A stretch of 64,000 nt of DNA from an uncultured Muribaculaceae bacterium (lineage in GTDB: Bacteria; Bacteroidota; Bacteroidia; Bacteroidales; Muribaculaceae), in assembly GCA_944321715.1 (NCBI GenBank), contig CALUMJ010000008.1, forward strand, positions 1-64,000, written 5' to 3'. Shown piece by piece: positions 22,788-32,410 of this stretch. Under the pieces are notes generated by a model. The model saw only the letters and a program-made list of their open reading frames with translations, ran no database searches and was not told the origin of the DNA. The first letter of the stretch is position 1; each line of letters starts with the position of its first letter. The position numbers and the translations under genes were made by a program.

Positions 22788-25453
22788 TTTTCAATTTTTT
22801 TGTTCCTTGGCAATCTAAACCAGAATTTGCTACCCTTGCCCACTTCCGACTCGACACCCATCATGCCACCGAGTATCCTGACGATATTATAACTTATGGG
22901 CAAACCCAGACCCGTACCTTGTGCGAAACTGTTGAGTTTCACAAAACGGTCGAATATGTGTTTCTGCTGTTCCTGTGGTATGCCACAACCGGTATCTTGC
23001 ACATAGAAGTATATCGTGTCGTCGGAAAGCTCGTAGCCGAATGTTATTGAACCCTCGGTAGTGAACTTTATGGCATTGGTAAGCAAGTTTATCAGCACCT
23101 GCGACAAGCGGTTGCGGTCGGTGTGAAATATGCACTTGCTGGCACCTTGCACAAACTTGAGCTCAACACCATCGTGGATGCGCAAGCTCGTGGTGCGTTC
23201 TATGTCGCGCATCATTTCATTGACATCGGTGTCGGAATAATTAAACTCAAGAGTTCCCGACTCGATTTTGGAGAAGTCGAGTATGTCGCTTATCAACTGC
23301 AACAGCAATTTGCTGTTAGTATCGATTATTTGTACATACTCATTGCGTTCCTCCTCGCTGTCGGCTTCGAGCAAGATGGACGAGAAACCCACTATGGCAT
23401 TGAGCGGCGTGCGGATTTCGTGGCTCATGTTGGCAAGGAAAGCCGACTTTAACTTATCCGACTCCACAGCCTTGTTCTTAGCCGCCACCAGTTCGGCCTC
23501 GTTATGCTTACGACGCGTGATTACCAGCAACGAACCTATGACCACAGGCGACTTCTGCTCGTCGGAATTATCCAACAACGTGGCGCGAGCTTCAAACCAT
23601 TCCACATTACCATCTTTCGACACCATGCGGAAATCCACGTTCACAACATCAATCTTGCCCGACAATAGGTCGTGGTAACAATTGCTGATGCGCTGCCGGT
23701 CGTCGGCATGAACCATCTGCATGAATGCCTCACCATCAAGGGTGACAACGCCAGTGCCGCCATCGGCATAATCCAATATTGGCAACCGGGCATAAAACAC
23801 CACCTGCCCCGTGTCGGGATTCATTCGGTAGGGAATGATTTGCGCCGCTTGCATGGCCACTTCTAATTTGCGATTTGTTTCTCGCAATTCTTTTTCCACA
23901 TGGCGCAAATCGGTGGCATCAATGCCAAAAATGTCTATCACATCTTTCTCGGCCGAATTGCGCATTATTATGTCATAATACCGTCCTTTTTCTTTCAAAT
24001 AATAAGAGAACGAAGCAAGTTGTACCTTGCCGTTTGCTACCTTATCGACATACGGAAGCACCGCTTCTACAGTCGCCTGAGGCAATTTGTCGCCCTTGTT
24101 AGGTGCTGCGCCGTCGGAATTGGTAAATACCTCACGGAACCTCTCATTGGTGTGCATGCATTCCATGTCATACACTCGCCCACTGCTGTCGCGCAACACA
24201 AGTTCCTGGGCATAAAACACAGGCATGTTGTCGAGTATGATATTGTGCTTCTTGAGCATCTTCAAGCGTCGAGCCCTAATGCGATAAACCCACGCCAGCG
24301 CAACAAATGCCACTACAACCACAAGGGTTATCATTATGATGTGCCAACGGTATTGCTCCCACACAGTAGGCGGCTTGTTGATAAACAACGCATCTGGCGG
24401 ACACAGCTCCTCGTCAACACCGCGCGATTTCATGTTCTCATAGTTGATGAGGGTGTATGACTGCTCGATTGTTTGCGGCCGCATGTTCCTCGGCTGCTTG
24501 CCAGTGGAGATGTCTTGCATCAACTTTTTCAATACTCTGCGCATCTCGTCGCGCGAATAGAAATGCCCGCCGACAAAACCACCGGCAAGCATGTAAGCCT
24601 CGCGCACTGAATATATGGGTTTTGAAGCCGACATTATCTGCCGGTATTCGCCCGACACGAGCATTGGCATCCCGAGCAAATTATTGCGCTTGTACATCCA
24701 TGACGAAAACAACAGCCCCACACGAGGGTCATTCTCAATCAGATATTGCTGCAATTGCCCGACGTTTTTCTGCCCGGGTACCAACCTGCGGTAAGTAATA
24801 TCGGGATACTTGGATTCGACATAATTCTTTATGATATATTCAAACCGACGGTTGAAATACATTTCATCGGCAGCAAAAACGAGTGTTTCCATTTCGGGCG
24901 ACATGCGCACTACCAAATCGACAGTTTCGGTGAGGTAATACGGAAACAGCACGTAAGTCATATTGTAATCATCGGTGTATTGCGATAGCGGTGTACAATC
25001 GGACTGAGCCGGCATACTGTCGTTCCCCGTGTAATAGAATTGCCGCGGCAGCATGAAATCCATTTCGGCACACAGCACTATAGGCACATCGCCCCATTCT
25101 TCACGCACCTTGTCGCGCAGCGTGAATGCCATATTGCCTATCATCACCACATAATCGGGAGCCACCGAGTTGCCATAACGTTCAAAGAGCGTCTTTTCTG
25201 TGGCATTGTATAACGAATCATTAGTGATGAAGGCCGCATTCATGTGGACGATGTATGCCTCGACGTTAGGCATGTGCGACACTTCTTCCACAATAGGCAC
25301 AATCACACCGTTGCTCCATTCGGCATTCTCGCTATACGTGTTTATGATGAGTAGATTATACAATTCCTTCTTTGTCATGCCCTGAACTTGAACAATTGCC
25401 AACAGACACGACAACACTACCCAAAACCTTAAGCAGCACAACATTCTTTGCAT
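22784..25453 (-). CDS. Membrane sensor histidine kinase with ABC-type periplasmic sensor and PAS domain
   Basis: 889 residues. An N-terminal signal or TM segment is followed by a ~340-residue extracytoplasmic domain ([34 protein letters not shown]) resembling ABC substrate-binding folds. A TM helix [19 protein letters not shown] lies near 371-390. PAS-like regions follow (about 395-640), then HisKA with H-box [14 protein letters not shown] (His about 678), N-box [18 protein letters not shown], and G-boxes [10 protein letters not shown] and GTGLGLPIS. No receiver domain is attached and no response regulator is adjacent, so the partner must be elsewhere. The gene is translationally coupled to the secreted Cys hydrolase downstream, hinting at a shared envelope or cell-wall signal. 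Confidence 0.92.
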   Translation of the reverse strand: MQRMLCCLRFWVVLSCLLAIVQVQGMTKKELYNLLIINTYSENAEWSNGVIVPIVEEVSHMPNVEAYIVHMNAAFITNDSLYNATEKTLFERYGNSVAPDYVVMIGNMAFTLRDKVREEWGDVPIVLCAEMDFMLPRQFYYTGNDSMPAQSDCTPLSQYTDDYNMTYVLFPYYLTETVDLVVRMSPEMETLVFAADEMYFNRRFEYIIKNYVESKYPDITYRRLVPGQKNVGQLQQYLIENDPRVGLLFSSWMYKRNNLLGMPMLVSGEYRQIMSASKPIYSVREAYMLAGGFVGGHFYSRDEMRRVLKKLMQDISTGKQPRNMRPQTIEQSYTLINYENMKSRGVDEELCPPDALFINKPPTVWEQYRWHIIMITLVVVVAFVALAWVYRIRARRLKMLKKHNIILDNMPVFYAQELVLRDSSGRVYDMECMHTNERFREVFTNSDGAAPNKGDKLPQATVEAVLPYVDKVANGKVQLASFSYYLKEKGRYYDIIMRNSAEKDVIDIFGIDATDLRHVEKELRETNRKLEVAMQAAQIIPYRMNPDTGQVVFYARLPILDYADGGTGVVTLDGEAFMQMVHADDRQRISNCYHDLLSGKIDVVNVDFRMVSKDGNVEWFEARATLLDNSDEQKSPVVIGSLLVITRRKHNEAELVAAKNKAVESDKLKSAFLANMSHEIRTPLNAIVGFSSILLEADSEEERNEYVQIIDTNSKLLLQLISDILDFSKIESGTLEFNYSDTDVNEMMRDIERTTSLRIHDGVELKFVQGASKCIFHTDRNRLSQVLINLLTNAIKFTTEGSITFGYELSDDTIYFYVQDTGCGIPQEQQKHIFDRFVKLNSFAQGTGLGLPISYNIVRILGGMMGVESEVGKGSKFWFRLPRNKKIEK

Positions 25454-25569
25454 AACAATCTTCTCGTTAGTTCAATGATTAAATAGCATTATGTAATTGC
25501 AAAATTATCAATTTAGAACATTCCTTGCAACATCTCGTTATGTAAAAACAAGCGCATTAAAATCTTTTT

Positions 25570-26622
25570 TCACAACCCTGCTGCAATCATGTCATCGATG
25601 GCCACAAATGCCGTTTCGAGTATCGTGTCGCGCCCTGCATCACTATCGGCTTCGTCCATGTCCACTTTGTAACCGTCCGACGGCTCGGTGCCAAATTCGG
25701 TTTCGTTTCCGTCTGGGTCAAGGATGGAACATGCCGAGAATCTCACATTCCAGCCATTGGGCAGTTCCGATGTGAATGGCATACCGCTGCCACCGCCAGT
25801 GGTGTCGCCGACTATGCGAACATTGGGCAACGATTTCATGATTGACGCGAAATTGTTTGTCGCACTATACGACGACCTGTTGGTGAGGACAACCACAGGC
25901 TTCAAGAATTTGATGCGGCTGTCATCGGCAGGGTCAAAATAATAGGCATACGGCTCTGAAAATTCGTCATGCCCCGGCCCTGTCTTGTGCGATATATATC
26001 CGGCAAGTATGGGTTCGGTGATAAACCGGGCCACAAGTTTCTCGACGTTGGTGAGGTAGCCACCTCCGTTGCTGCGCACATCTATCACAAGTCCGTCACA
26101 CGCCGACAAGTAGGCAAGTATATTATCCAAGTTGCCCTCGCCTATGCCCGAACTGAAATCGTCGTAATACATATACCCGATGTTGTTGCTCATGATGGCA
26201 TACTTGATGCCCGACGATTGGCGATAATTGAAATTCAAGTAAAATTCATCTATAATCCTCTCGTCGAAGTTGACAGGATATTGTTCCCATATCCAATAGC
26301 GCGACACATCCCACGCCGAAATCAGATTGGTGTGCCCGTCTTTGAGCTCCATGAGCATCTGCCCGCACACATCAAACAGCTCCTCGTTAGTCATCTCGGG
26401 CAATACTTGCGCGCGGTAGCGTTGCCCCACCTCCTCCCAGTCAATATCTTTATATTCAAAGAAGCAATAATGCTCGTCGATAGCAGTCCACAACGCATCG
26501 AAATTGCCATACGGGTCATTGGCAAATTCTTCATATTTATGGCAGCCTACGAGCGTAACCACTGCACAGGCAGCAGCGGCCACGCCTGTTACCCATGCAG
26601 CTATCCGCTTGACGATTTTCAT
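25570..26622 (-). CDS. S41-family (C-terminal-processing-like) peptidase lipoprotein
   Basis: About 350 residues from the preferred ATG at 26622, which gives MKIVKRIAAWVTGVAAAACA then VVTLVGC: a lipoprotein signal with lipobox LVGC. An ATG at 26649 would add nine residues. The tail-specific-protease core follows. GLVIDVRSNGGGYLTNVEKL is the conserved 'D.R.N.GG' block, and VVVLTNRSSYSATNNFASIM holds the likely catalytic Ser in SYSAT. Then come VGDTTGGGSGMPFTSELPNG and a helical N-terminal domain. No PDZ domain is obvious, as in the shorter Bacteroides S41 proteins. It should sit in the envelope; the substrate is unknown. It lies 40 bases after the predicted barrel protein and is probably co-transcribed with it. 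Confidence 0.85.
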   Translation of the reverse strand: MKIVKRIAAWVTGVAAAACAVVTLVGCHKYEEFANDPYGNFDALWTAIDEHYCFFEYKDIDWEEVGQRYRAQVLPEMTNEELFDVCGQMLMELKDGHTNLISAWDVSRYWIWEQYPVNFDERIIDEFYLNFNYRQSSGIKYAIMSNNIGYMYYDDFSSGIGEGNLDNILAYLSACDGLVIDVRSNGGGYLTNVEKLVARFITEPILAGYISHKTGPGHDEFSEPYAYYFDPADDSRIKFLKPVVVLTNRSSYSATNNFASIMKSLPNVRIVGDTTGGGSGMPFTSELPNGWNVRFSACSILDPDGNETEFGTEPSDGYKVDMDEADSDAGRDTILETAFVAIDDMIAAGL

Positions 26623-26662
26623 CGAACTATATGATTGCGATATTTTCATGTCATTTACTCTT

Positions 26663-27571
26663 CTAATATAATGCCGAAATTATGCGAGCCTTGTCCGAGT
26701 CTTTTTTGCCTGGTCGCAATGACAACCATTCGCCGCTTACGCCGATGATTGCGCTATGTGTGAAAAAGTGATAATTCAAGTTGTTCACATAGCTCGTTTC
26801 AATCTGCCCCCGGTAACCAATACGCAGCGACGTGCGGCCGAAATGCAGGTCAACGGTAAACAAGTTGCGCATATCGAAGCGATTTCCCCACCACCCGCAA
26901 TGCACTATGTCTCCACGGTCGCCAAGGTAAATCTCGTAAAACGATTGCCCATATTCAGGCGAGAAGAATGCCCCGATGAAAGGCAATGTCGCCTCGTAAC
27001 GCAAGGTCACTGGCAACCTGCCAAGCCGCATATTATAAACGGCCATTCCTTGCAGGTTGGCACTGAAATGTATTTTTGCCGATACGGGATTGTTGGAATT
27101 ATTGGCATTGTAGATTACCCCACCACGGAAACGTGCGCCACCGCCTGCCATCAGTTGCAGCCCGGGAAGGCACTCCATGTGCCAACGGTGCATCATTCCC
27201 CATGTATATTCCACCATGAGCGAATGCATTGTGTGGTTGCCCACGGGATTTTTCACTTTCTGATACTCAATTCCGGCATCCATTTGCGACACCCACTCAA
27301 ATGGCGAGAACTTCATCGCCTGCAAGCGTTCGTAACCCAACCGCAGGCTTAATCCCGAGTATTTTATGGGAGTCAAGTAGGTATCAAGTATGTGCGCACC
27401 TCCAACGTCGAACGTGAATGACGAATTTACTGGCCGTTCTATCGGCACGGCCGTCGATGCTGTGTCGGTGGCTGATGTAGCCTGTGCCAACATTGACTGT
27501 GGTAGCCACCATAACATCACGGCAACAAGCACTACCACCGTCCTCCATCTATTACATGCTCGTGCCATCAT
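26663..27571 (-). CDS. Predicted outer-membrane beta-barrel protein (DUF3316-like)
   Basis: About 302 residues from the ATG at 27571. An upstream ATG at 27622 lies further inside the topoisomerase gene. The N-terminus MMARACNRWRTVVVLVAVML...PQSMLAQA is a signal peptide. The rest is alternating hydrophobic/aromatic strands (SSFTFDVGGAHILDTYLTPI, YSGLSLRLGYERLQAM, RTSLRIGYRGQIETSYVNNL) as in small outer-membrane barrels, ending YHFFTHSAIIGVSGEWLSL. From memory it resembles the Bacteroidales DUF3316 family; function unknown. The gene starts within the last codons of the topoisomerase gene. Confidence 0.65.
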   Translation of the reverse strand: MMARACNRWRTVVVLVAVMLWWLPQSMLAQATSATDTASTAVPIERPVNSSFTFDVGGAHILDTYLTPIKYSGLSLRLGYERLQAMKFSPFEWVSQMDAGIEYQKVKNPVGNHTMHSLMVEYTWGMMHRWHMECLPGLQLMAGGGARFRGGVIYNANNSNNPVSAKIHFSANLQGMAVYNMRLGRLPVTLRYEATLPFIGAFFSPEYGQSFYEIYLGDRGDIVHCGWWGNRFDMRNLFTVDLHFGRTSLRIGYRGQIETSYVNNLNYHFFTHSAIIGVSGEWLSLRPGKKDSDKARIISALY

Positions 27572-30290
27572 CGGGTTCAATGTCAAAAAGTTTCTTCTGT
27601 CCGGTAAGCTCGTCAAGCACATCTTGCTGGCTTATGGGTTTATCGGGTTCGACTTCGGCCGCATCATCGTCAACAGGTTGCACATCGACAGGTTCTTCGT
27701 CTTCGGCAACCTCGCGCGGCTCAATTTCTTCGACCGAATCGACCGTGTAGTTAGAAATGCGCTTGCCTTTTGCCTTGAAGCTCTTAACGCCGATGAATTC
27801 CTCGGCATCGACAACGAGGTTTTCACGGAAACTGTCGCCGCCGCCAAATTTCACCTCAAAGCGCGGATAACGCTCGTCGGTGAGCAACATCAAGCGTGAC
27901 GACGGGTTGCCGCCGATGAAACTTGCACGGCGAGCCGTCGGCTCAAATTCAAACCGTTTCACATACACAAACCCTTGGTCGGCATCAAACAGCACGGCTG
28001 TCCACACCACATGCTGCCGAAATTTCTCTATGCGCAATATGTCGTCGCCATAATGGTTGCCAGTGTCAAACGACGTGGTGTAATACTCGCCGCCGCGACA
28101 TACTACAAGTACCATGTCGTCGCCGGCAAACTCGCCAAGCGAACGTCCGCGTCCGTCATAATTCAGCCTAAGCACATCGGGGTCAAACCACACTTCACGG
28201 CCGCCGAGCGTCGATGTACCTCGCTCCTTAAGCGAGATGCGATGAACCTCGTTTTTGGTAACAACGTTGCCGCGCGACTGTTTCCCCTTTATGGCAAGCG
28301 TGGCAAGGTCAACGTCGAATTGCAACACTTTCAGCCTGAACTTGGGCTTCAGCGTGATGCGCAGCACCTCGGCCTCTCCATTGGGATTGGCTGTGAACCA
28401 CAAGACTTTCGACCCAGGCTTGCCCTGCGTGAGGTCATACTCCTTGTCGCGCGATATGCCCGTCACTGCAAAACGTTTCATGTACACCACGCCACCCTTG
28501 CCGTCCTGATATACCACATTATATATGGTGCGTGCATCATTACGCTTGAACACGTTGAGGTAAAGGACGTTTTTCCCGACGTATATCTTGTCGGCGACCT
28601 TGATTACCTTGTACTTGCCGTCTTTGTAGAAAATAATCACATCATCGATGTCCGAGCAGTTGCACACAAACTCGTCCTTCTTGAGCGCAGTGCCTATGAA
28701 GCCTTCCTCGCGGTTGATATACAATTTCTCGTTTGCCTCGGCAACCTTTGTCGCCTCGATGGTGTCGAAATTGCGTATTATGGTGCGTCGAGGATACATC
28801 GAACCATATTTTGCTTTAAGCCCCTCGAACCAGTCGATGGTAAACTCCACAAGATGCGCCAGCTCATAGTCAATCTTGCCGATGCGCTCGTTGAGCATGG
28901 CAATGTATTCATCGGCCTTGTCGCTGTCAAATTTCGTGAAGCGGCGTGTCTTGATTTCGAGCAGCCGCAAGATGTCGTCACGCGTCACTTCGCGGTAGAA
29001 CGACTGCTTCCAAGGGTCGAGCCTGTGGTCGATATAGTCCACCGCAGCATCAATGTCGCGGCTATCCTCAAATTCCTTGTCCTTGTAGATGCGCTGCTCG
29101 ATGAATATTTTTTCGAGCGACGCAAAGTGTATGGCTTCGAGCGTTTCACCTCGCTGTATTTCAAGCTCGCGGCGCAGCATGTCCTTGGTGCGGTCAACGT
29201 TGTCGCGCAAGATGTCGCTCACCGACATGAACCGTGGTTTCTTGTCCTGTATCACACAGCAGTTGGGCGATATGCTCGCCTCGCAATTGGTGAAGGCATA
29301 CAGTGCGTCAATCGTCTTGTCGCTCGACGTTCCGGGCATCAACGTCACTATGATTTCGGCCGTTGACGATGTGTTGTCGTCGATTTTCTTGATTTTGATT
29401 TTTCCCTTGCGCTGTGCAAGCAGGATAGACTCAATCAGCTTGGGTGTAGTGTAGCCGTATGGCAAGTCGTTGATGACAAGTGTCTTGCTGTCGCGCTTTT
29501 CAATCTTGGCTCGGGCGCGCACCTGTCCGCCACGTTCGCCATCGTTATAGCGACGAACATCGACATACCCTCCTGTAGGGAAATCGGGGTAAAGCTGGAA
29601 CGGCTCGCCGCGCAAGTATGCCACGGCAGCGTCGATTATTTCATTGAAATTATGCGGCAAAATCTTTGTCGATAGCCCCACGGCAATGCCTTCGGCACCG
29701 TGGAACAGCACAAGTGGGAACTTCACGGGCAAGGTGATTGGCTCGGGCTTACGCCCGTCATACGAACGCCCCCAGTCGGTGATTTTCGGGCTGAAAGCCA
29801 CGTCGAGCGCAAATTCCGACAACCGCGCCTCGATGTAACGGCCAGCTGCGGCATCGTCACCGGTCAATATGTTGCCCCAGTTACCTTGCGTGTCAATCAG
29901 CAGGTTCTTTTGCCCCAATTGCACCAACGCATCCTTGATTGACGCATCGCCGTGAGGGTGGTATTGCATGGTAAAACCCACTATGTTGGCAACCTTGTTG
30001 TACCGTCCGTCGTCAAGCTCCTTCATGGTGTGCAATATGCGCCGCTGCACGGGCTTCAGGCCGTCCTCGATGTGCGGCACGGCACGCTCAAGGATTACGT
30101 ATGACGCATAGTCGAGATACCAGCTGCGGAACATGCCCGGCAACTTCATGCGGTTGTCCTTAGGCACGTATGTGGAATGCGCCGGCACCTCCTCCACGGC
30201 GGCACCGTCGTCAGCCGCCTCGCCCTGCCACGATTCCGGCTTGCCATCTTCGTTCAATTCTTCATCCGATATATCGTCGTCTTCTCTCAT
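27552..30290 (-). CDS. parC: Type IIA topoisomerase subunit A (GyrA/ParC-like)
   Basis: 912 residues from the ATG at 30290. An earlier in-frame start (30380) would place the start inside the probable 5' leader. An acidic ~40-residue N-terminus precedes the breakage-reunion domain: MFRSWYLDYASYVILERAVP, DGLKPVQRRILHTM, QYHPHGDAS, and the active-site Tyr in AAAGRYIEARLSEFA. A C-terminal domain with beta-pinwheel-type repeats and a long acidic tail (AEDEEPVDVQPVDDDAAEVE) follows. In Bacteroidetes this GyrA-like paralogue is usually the topoisomerase IV A subunit that decatenates sister chromosomes. Its ParE partner is not in the window, so gyrA versus parC remains a judgement. Confidence 0.85.
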   Translation of the reverse strand: MREDDDISDEELNEDGKPESWQGEAADDGAAVEEVPAHSTYVPKDNRMKLPGMFRSWYLDYASYVILERAVPHIEDGLKPVQRRILHTMKELDDGRYNKVANIVGFTMQYHPHGDASIKDALVQLGQKNLLIDTQGNWGNILTGDDAAAGRYIEARLSEFALDVAFSPKITDWGRSYDGRKPEPITLPVKFPLVLFHGAEGIAVGLSTKILPHNFNEIIDAAVAYLRGEPFQLYPDFPTGGYVDVRRYNDGERGGQVRARAKIEKRDSKTLVINDLPYGYTTPKLIESILLAQRKGKIKIKKIDDNTSSTAEIIVTLMPGTSSDKTIDALYAFTNCEASISPNCCVIQDKKPRFMSVSDILRDNVDRTKDMLRRELEIQRGETLEAIHFASLEKIFIEQRIYKDKEFEDSRDIDAAVDYIDHRLDPWKQSFYREVTRDDILRLLEIKTRRFTKFDSDKADEYIAMLNERIGKIDYELAHLVEFTIDWFEGLKAKYGSMYPRRTIIRNFDTIEATKVAEANEKLYINREEGFIGTALKKDEFVCNCSDIDDVIIFYKDGKYKVIKVADKIYVGKNVLYLNVFKRNDARTIYNVVYQDGKGGVVYMKRFAVTGISRDKEYDLTQGKPGSKVLWFTANPNGEAEVLRITLKPKFRLKVLQFDVDLATLAIKGKQSRGNVVTKNEVHRISLKERGTSTLGGREVWFDPDVLRLNYDGRGRSLGEFAGDDMVLVVCRGGEYYTTSFDTGNHYGDDILRIEKFRQHVVWTAVLFDADQGFVYVKRFEFEPTARRASFIGGNPSSRLMLLTDERYPRFEVKFGGGDSFRENLVVDAEEFIGVKSFKAKGKRISNYTVDSVEEIEPREVAEDEEPVDVQPVDDDAAEVEPDKPISQQDVLDELTGQKKLFDIEPDDGTSM

Positions 30291-30409
30291 ATATGTGCGT
30301 ATGATTCTATACAAGTGGGTCACGGCAGGGCGCACAATCACGCTACGCACAATTACATTCACGCTTGTGCTTCCCCACAACTTATCCCCACAAAAGCAAC
30401 TTGCTCATG

Positions 30410-30441
30410 CAAATATAGCAAAAGTCGAGCGCAACGCCAAA
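30410..30441 (-). promoter_or_regulatory. Promoter of the topoisomerase gene
   Basis: Read on the minus strand: TTTG (30441-30438), about 20 bases, then TATATTTG (30417-30410). This is a good -33/-7 pair, 120 bases before the ATG at 30290. Confidence 0.6.
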
Positions 30442-30595
30442 AAACACCTTACTGATTTTTGCATTGCCAAGCCACAGCCTGTATTATGGGAATATGGGAA
30501 AACTTCATAATGCTGCCACTAAAAAATGCGTTTCTTAGTGGCTGTTATTGGATTCCTTTGTATATTTACAGAATGCTAACGAAATACTAAGCACC

Positions 30596-32410
30596 ATGAC
30601 AACCGAATTTGTTTACAGCATTGAAAATATTTTCTCAGATGGTCCTGGCTCGGTATTCCATTTTACCAAGACTACAATGTATTACATCGGTCCTTATCAA
30701 CGAAGTTACAAATGGAAGTCGAGAAATGATTATGACCAAGTTCCGCAGTTGCTCAACGACATCAACGAAGCTTTTGATAACAAATTGCCCGAATATTTCC
30801 TACAATACATTACCGTTAAAGCCGACAATAGCAACAAGTGGATAGAAGTCATCGACGGCCAGCAACGTCTCACCACATTAGCAATAATTTTCTATCTATT
30901 GGGACAAACCGACAGCAAATATAATATCGCAGCCAACAAGCTGAACTATTCGCGGTATGCCAATGGCAACATTTTTGACAAAGTGTGCGATATGTGCTAC
31001 AACACTCCTCCCGACGACGACAAAGCGATTGAAGAGCAAGACCTGTACTACATGGTCACCGCGGCAAGACGCATCAAAGATGAAATTGCCAAATGGGGAA
31101 GCGACAAAATAGATTACCTGCTCCACAATGTGAAATTCATAGTCAACATTGAGAGCAATTTCGTTTCGTCGGAGGAGATTTTCGCGAACCTCAACGACAA
31201 CCACGTGCCGCTCACCGATGCCTACCTAATCAAAGGACTCTTGTTGACCAATGCCGTGAGCCGCACCAACAGTTACGGGCGTAGTTTGGAATACAGTGAA
31301 ATACAAGAGAAGCGGAAAATACTGGGGCGCATGTGGGACGAGATGCAAACATGGATAATGCAAAACCAGCATTGCCACTTCTTCTTCAAAAGTCCCAATG
31401 CCAACACTGGCATGGAATACCTGCTTGAGATGGCATTATGCCACAAATACGGCGACACTTTTGTGGGAGATTACGGACCCGACAAATACCTCAACCTTTT
31501 TAACCGTTACAACAGCAAAATTAAGGACACCGCCGAAGCCATTGAAATGATTGCCGCCATCAAGCACATTTATAAAAAGATGAAAACTATCTATGGTGGC
31601 ATACTATACAACTTGTGGGGGTTTATACAGTTTAGCGTACCTACCAAGAACAAAGCTTCGCTCAATATGTATGCTTTTATCGACAAGTCGGAAACCGAAC
31701 TTTTGCATTACCTGAAAGATGAAGCGATTAAAAGGATACCCGATTTATCAATCCCTGAATTTAGCGCAAACAATTATGAAAAATTGCGTTACAAGTCCTA
31801 TAATCCGTATCTTACAAACCTGCTTCTTTCGTTCAGCGTTTTTATCCCGTGGAAAAACGAACGCGAATTTCGATTCCGATTCTATGATTATGAAATCTCG
31901 GACTGGAGTTTCGAACACATTTCTCCTCAAAATCCAAAAGATTCAATCACCGTACCCGACTATGCACGGACATTTGTTCTGAACCATGTTGACAAACAGA
32001 TAAAAGAAGGTACCAATGAGAGTGCAACCATTGAATTAAAGGAATTGAGAGAAAGAATTGCAAATGGAGAAAAAATAGACACAGCCGACATCGAATTTCT
32101 TTTCGATTCGGGCATCGATGAGCACTCGCTCGGCAACATGGCTCTCCTATCACGGAAAGACAACAGCGCCAACAATAACAACCCTTTCATGGTAAAAAAA
32201 TTAATCATACAAAAACGCAAAGGGTTGGGGGCGTTTATTCCAAATCACACCTACGAAGTGTTTAACAAAATCCTCGTGTCGCCCGATGCCGAAAAGCCAT
32301 TCTCGGCCGAGTCGATAATCTGGAACAAAGAAGATGTCGAAGCCCACATAAGATGGATGGAACAGGCAAACAGTGAAATAATCAACTGGATAAACAACTT
32401 GAATATATGA
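30596..32410 (+). CDS. DUF262/DUF1524 (GmrSD-like) protein, probable defence nuclease
   Basis: 604 residues from the ATG at 30596; a TTG at 30548 is less likely. The N-terminal DUF262 (ParB-like, NTP-binding) domain has YIGPYQRSYKWKSRNDYDQV and the signature DGQQRLTTLAI (from residue 87). The C-terminal DUF1524 domain carries the HNH-type nuclease block WSFEHISPQNPKD (His 441), then LGNMALLSRKDNSANNNNPF, whose Asn residues complete the motif. Both halves of a GmrS-GmrD fusion are therefore present. By family knowledge such proteins restrict modified phage DNA (type IV restriction). It overlaps the next DUF262 gene by ATGA, so the two act as a pair. GC content is lower than in flanking housekeeping genes. 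Confidence 0.85.
   Translation: MTTEFVYSIENIFSDGPGSVFHFTKTTMYYIGPYQRSYKWKSRNDYDQVPQLLNDINEAFDNKLPEYFLQYITVKADNSNKWIEVIDGQQRLTTLAIIFYLLGQTDSKYNIAANKLNYSRYANGNIFDKVCDMCYNTPPDDDKAIEEQDLYYMVTAARRIKDEIAKWGSDKIDYLLHNVKFIVNIESNFVSSEEIFANLNDNHVPLTDAYLIKGLLLTNAVSRTNSYGRSLEYSEIQEKRKILGRMWDEMQTWIMQNQHCHFFFKSPNANTGMEYLLEMALCHKYGDTFVGDYGPDKYLNLFNRYNSKIKDTAEAIEMIAAIKHIYKKMKTIYGGILYNLWGFIQFSVPTKNKASLNMYAFIDKSETELLHYLKDEAIKRIPDLSIPEFSANNYEKLRYKSYNPYLTNLLLSFSVFIPWKNEREFRFRFYDYEISDWSFEHISPQNPKDSITVPDYARTFVLNHVDKQIKEGTNESATIELKELRERIANGEKIDTADIEFLFDSGIDEHSLGNMALLSRKDNSANNNNPFMVKKLIIQKRKGLGAFIPNHTYEVFNKILVSPDAEKPFSAESIIWNKEDVEAHIRWMEQANSEIINWINNLNI

Noticed and set aside
27975..29366. A 463-codon open frame on the plus strand
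   Set aside because: It lies wholly antisense to the topoisomerase gene, whose motifs and codon use are clear. The frame is a by-product of that gene's composition.
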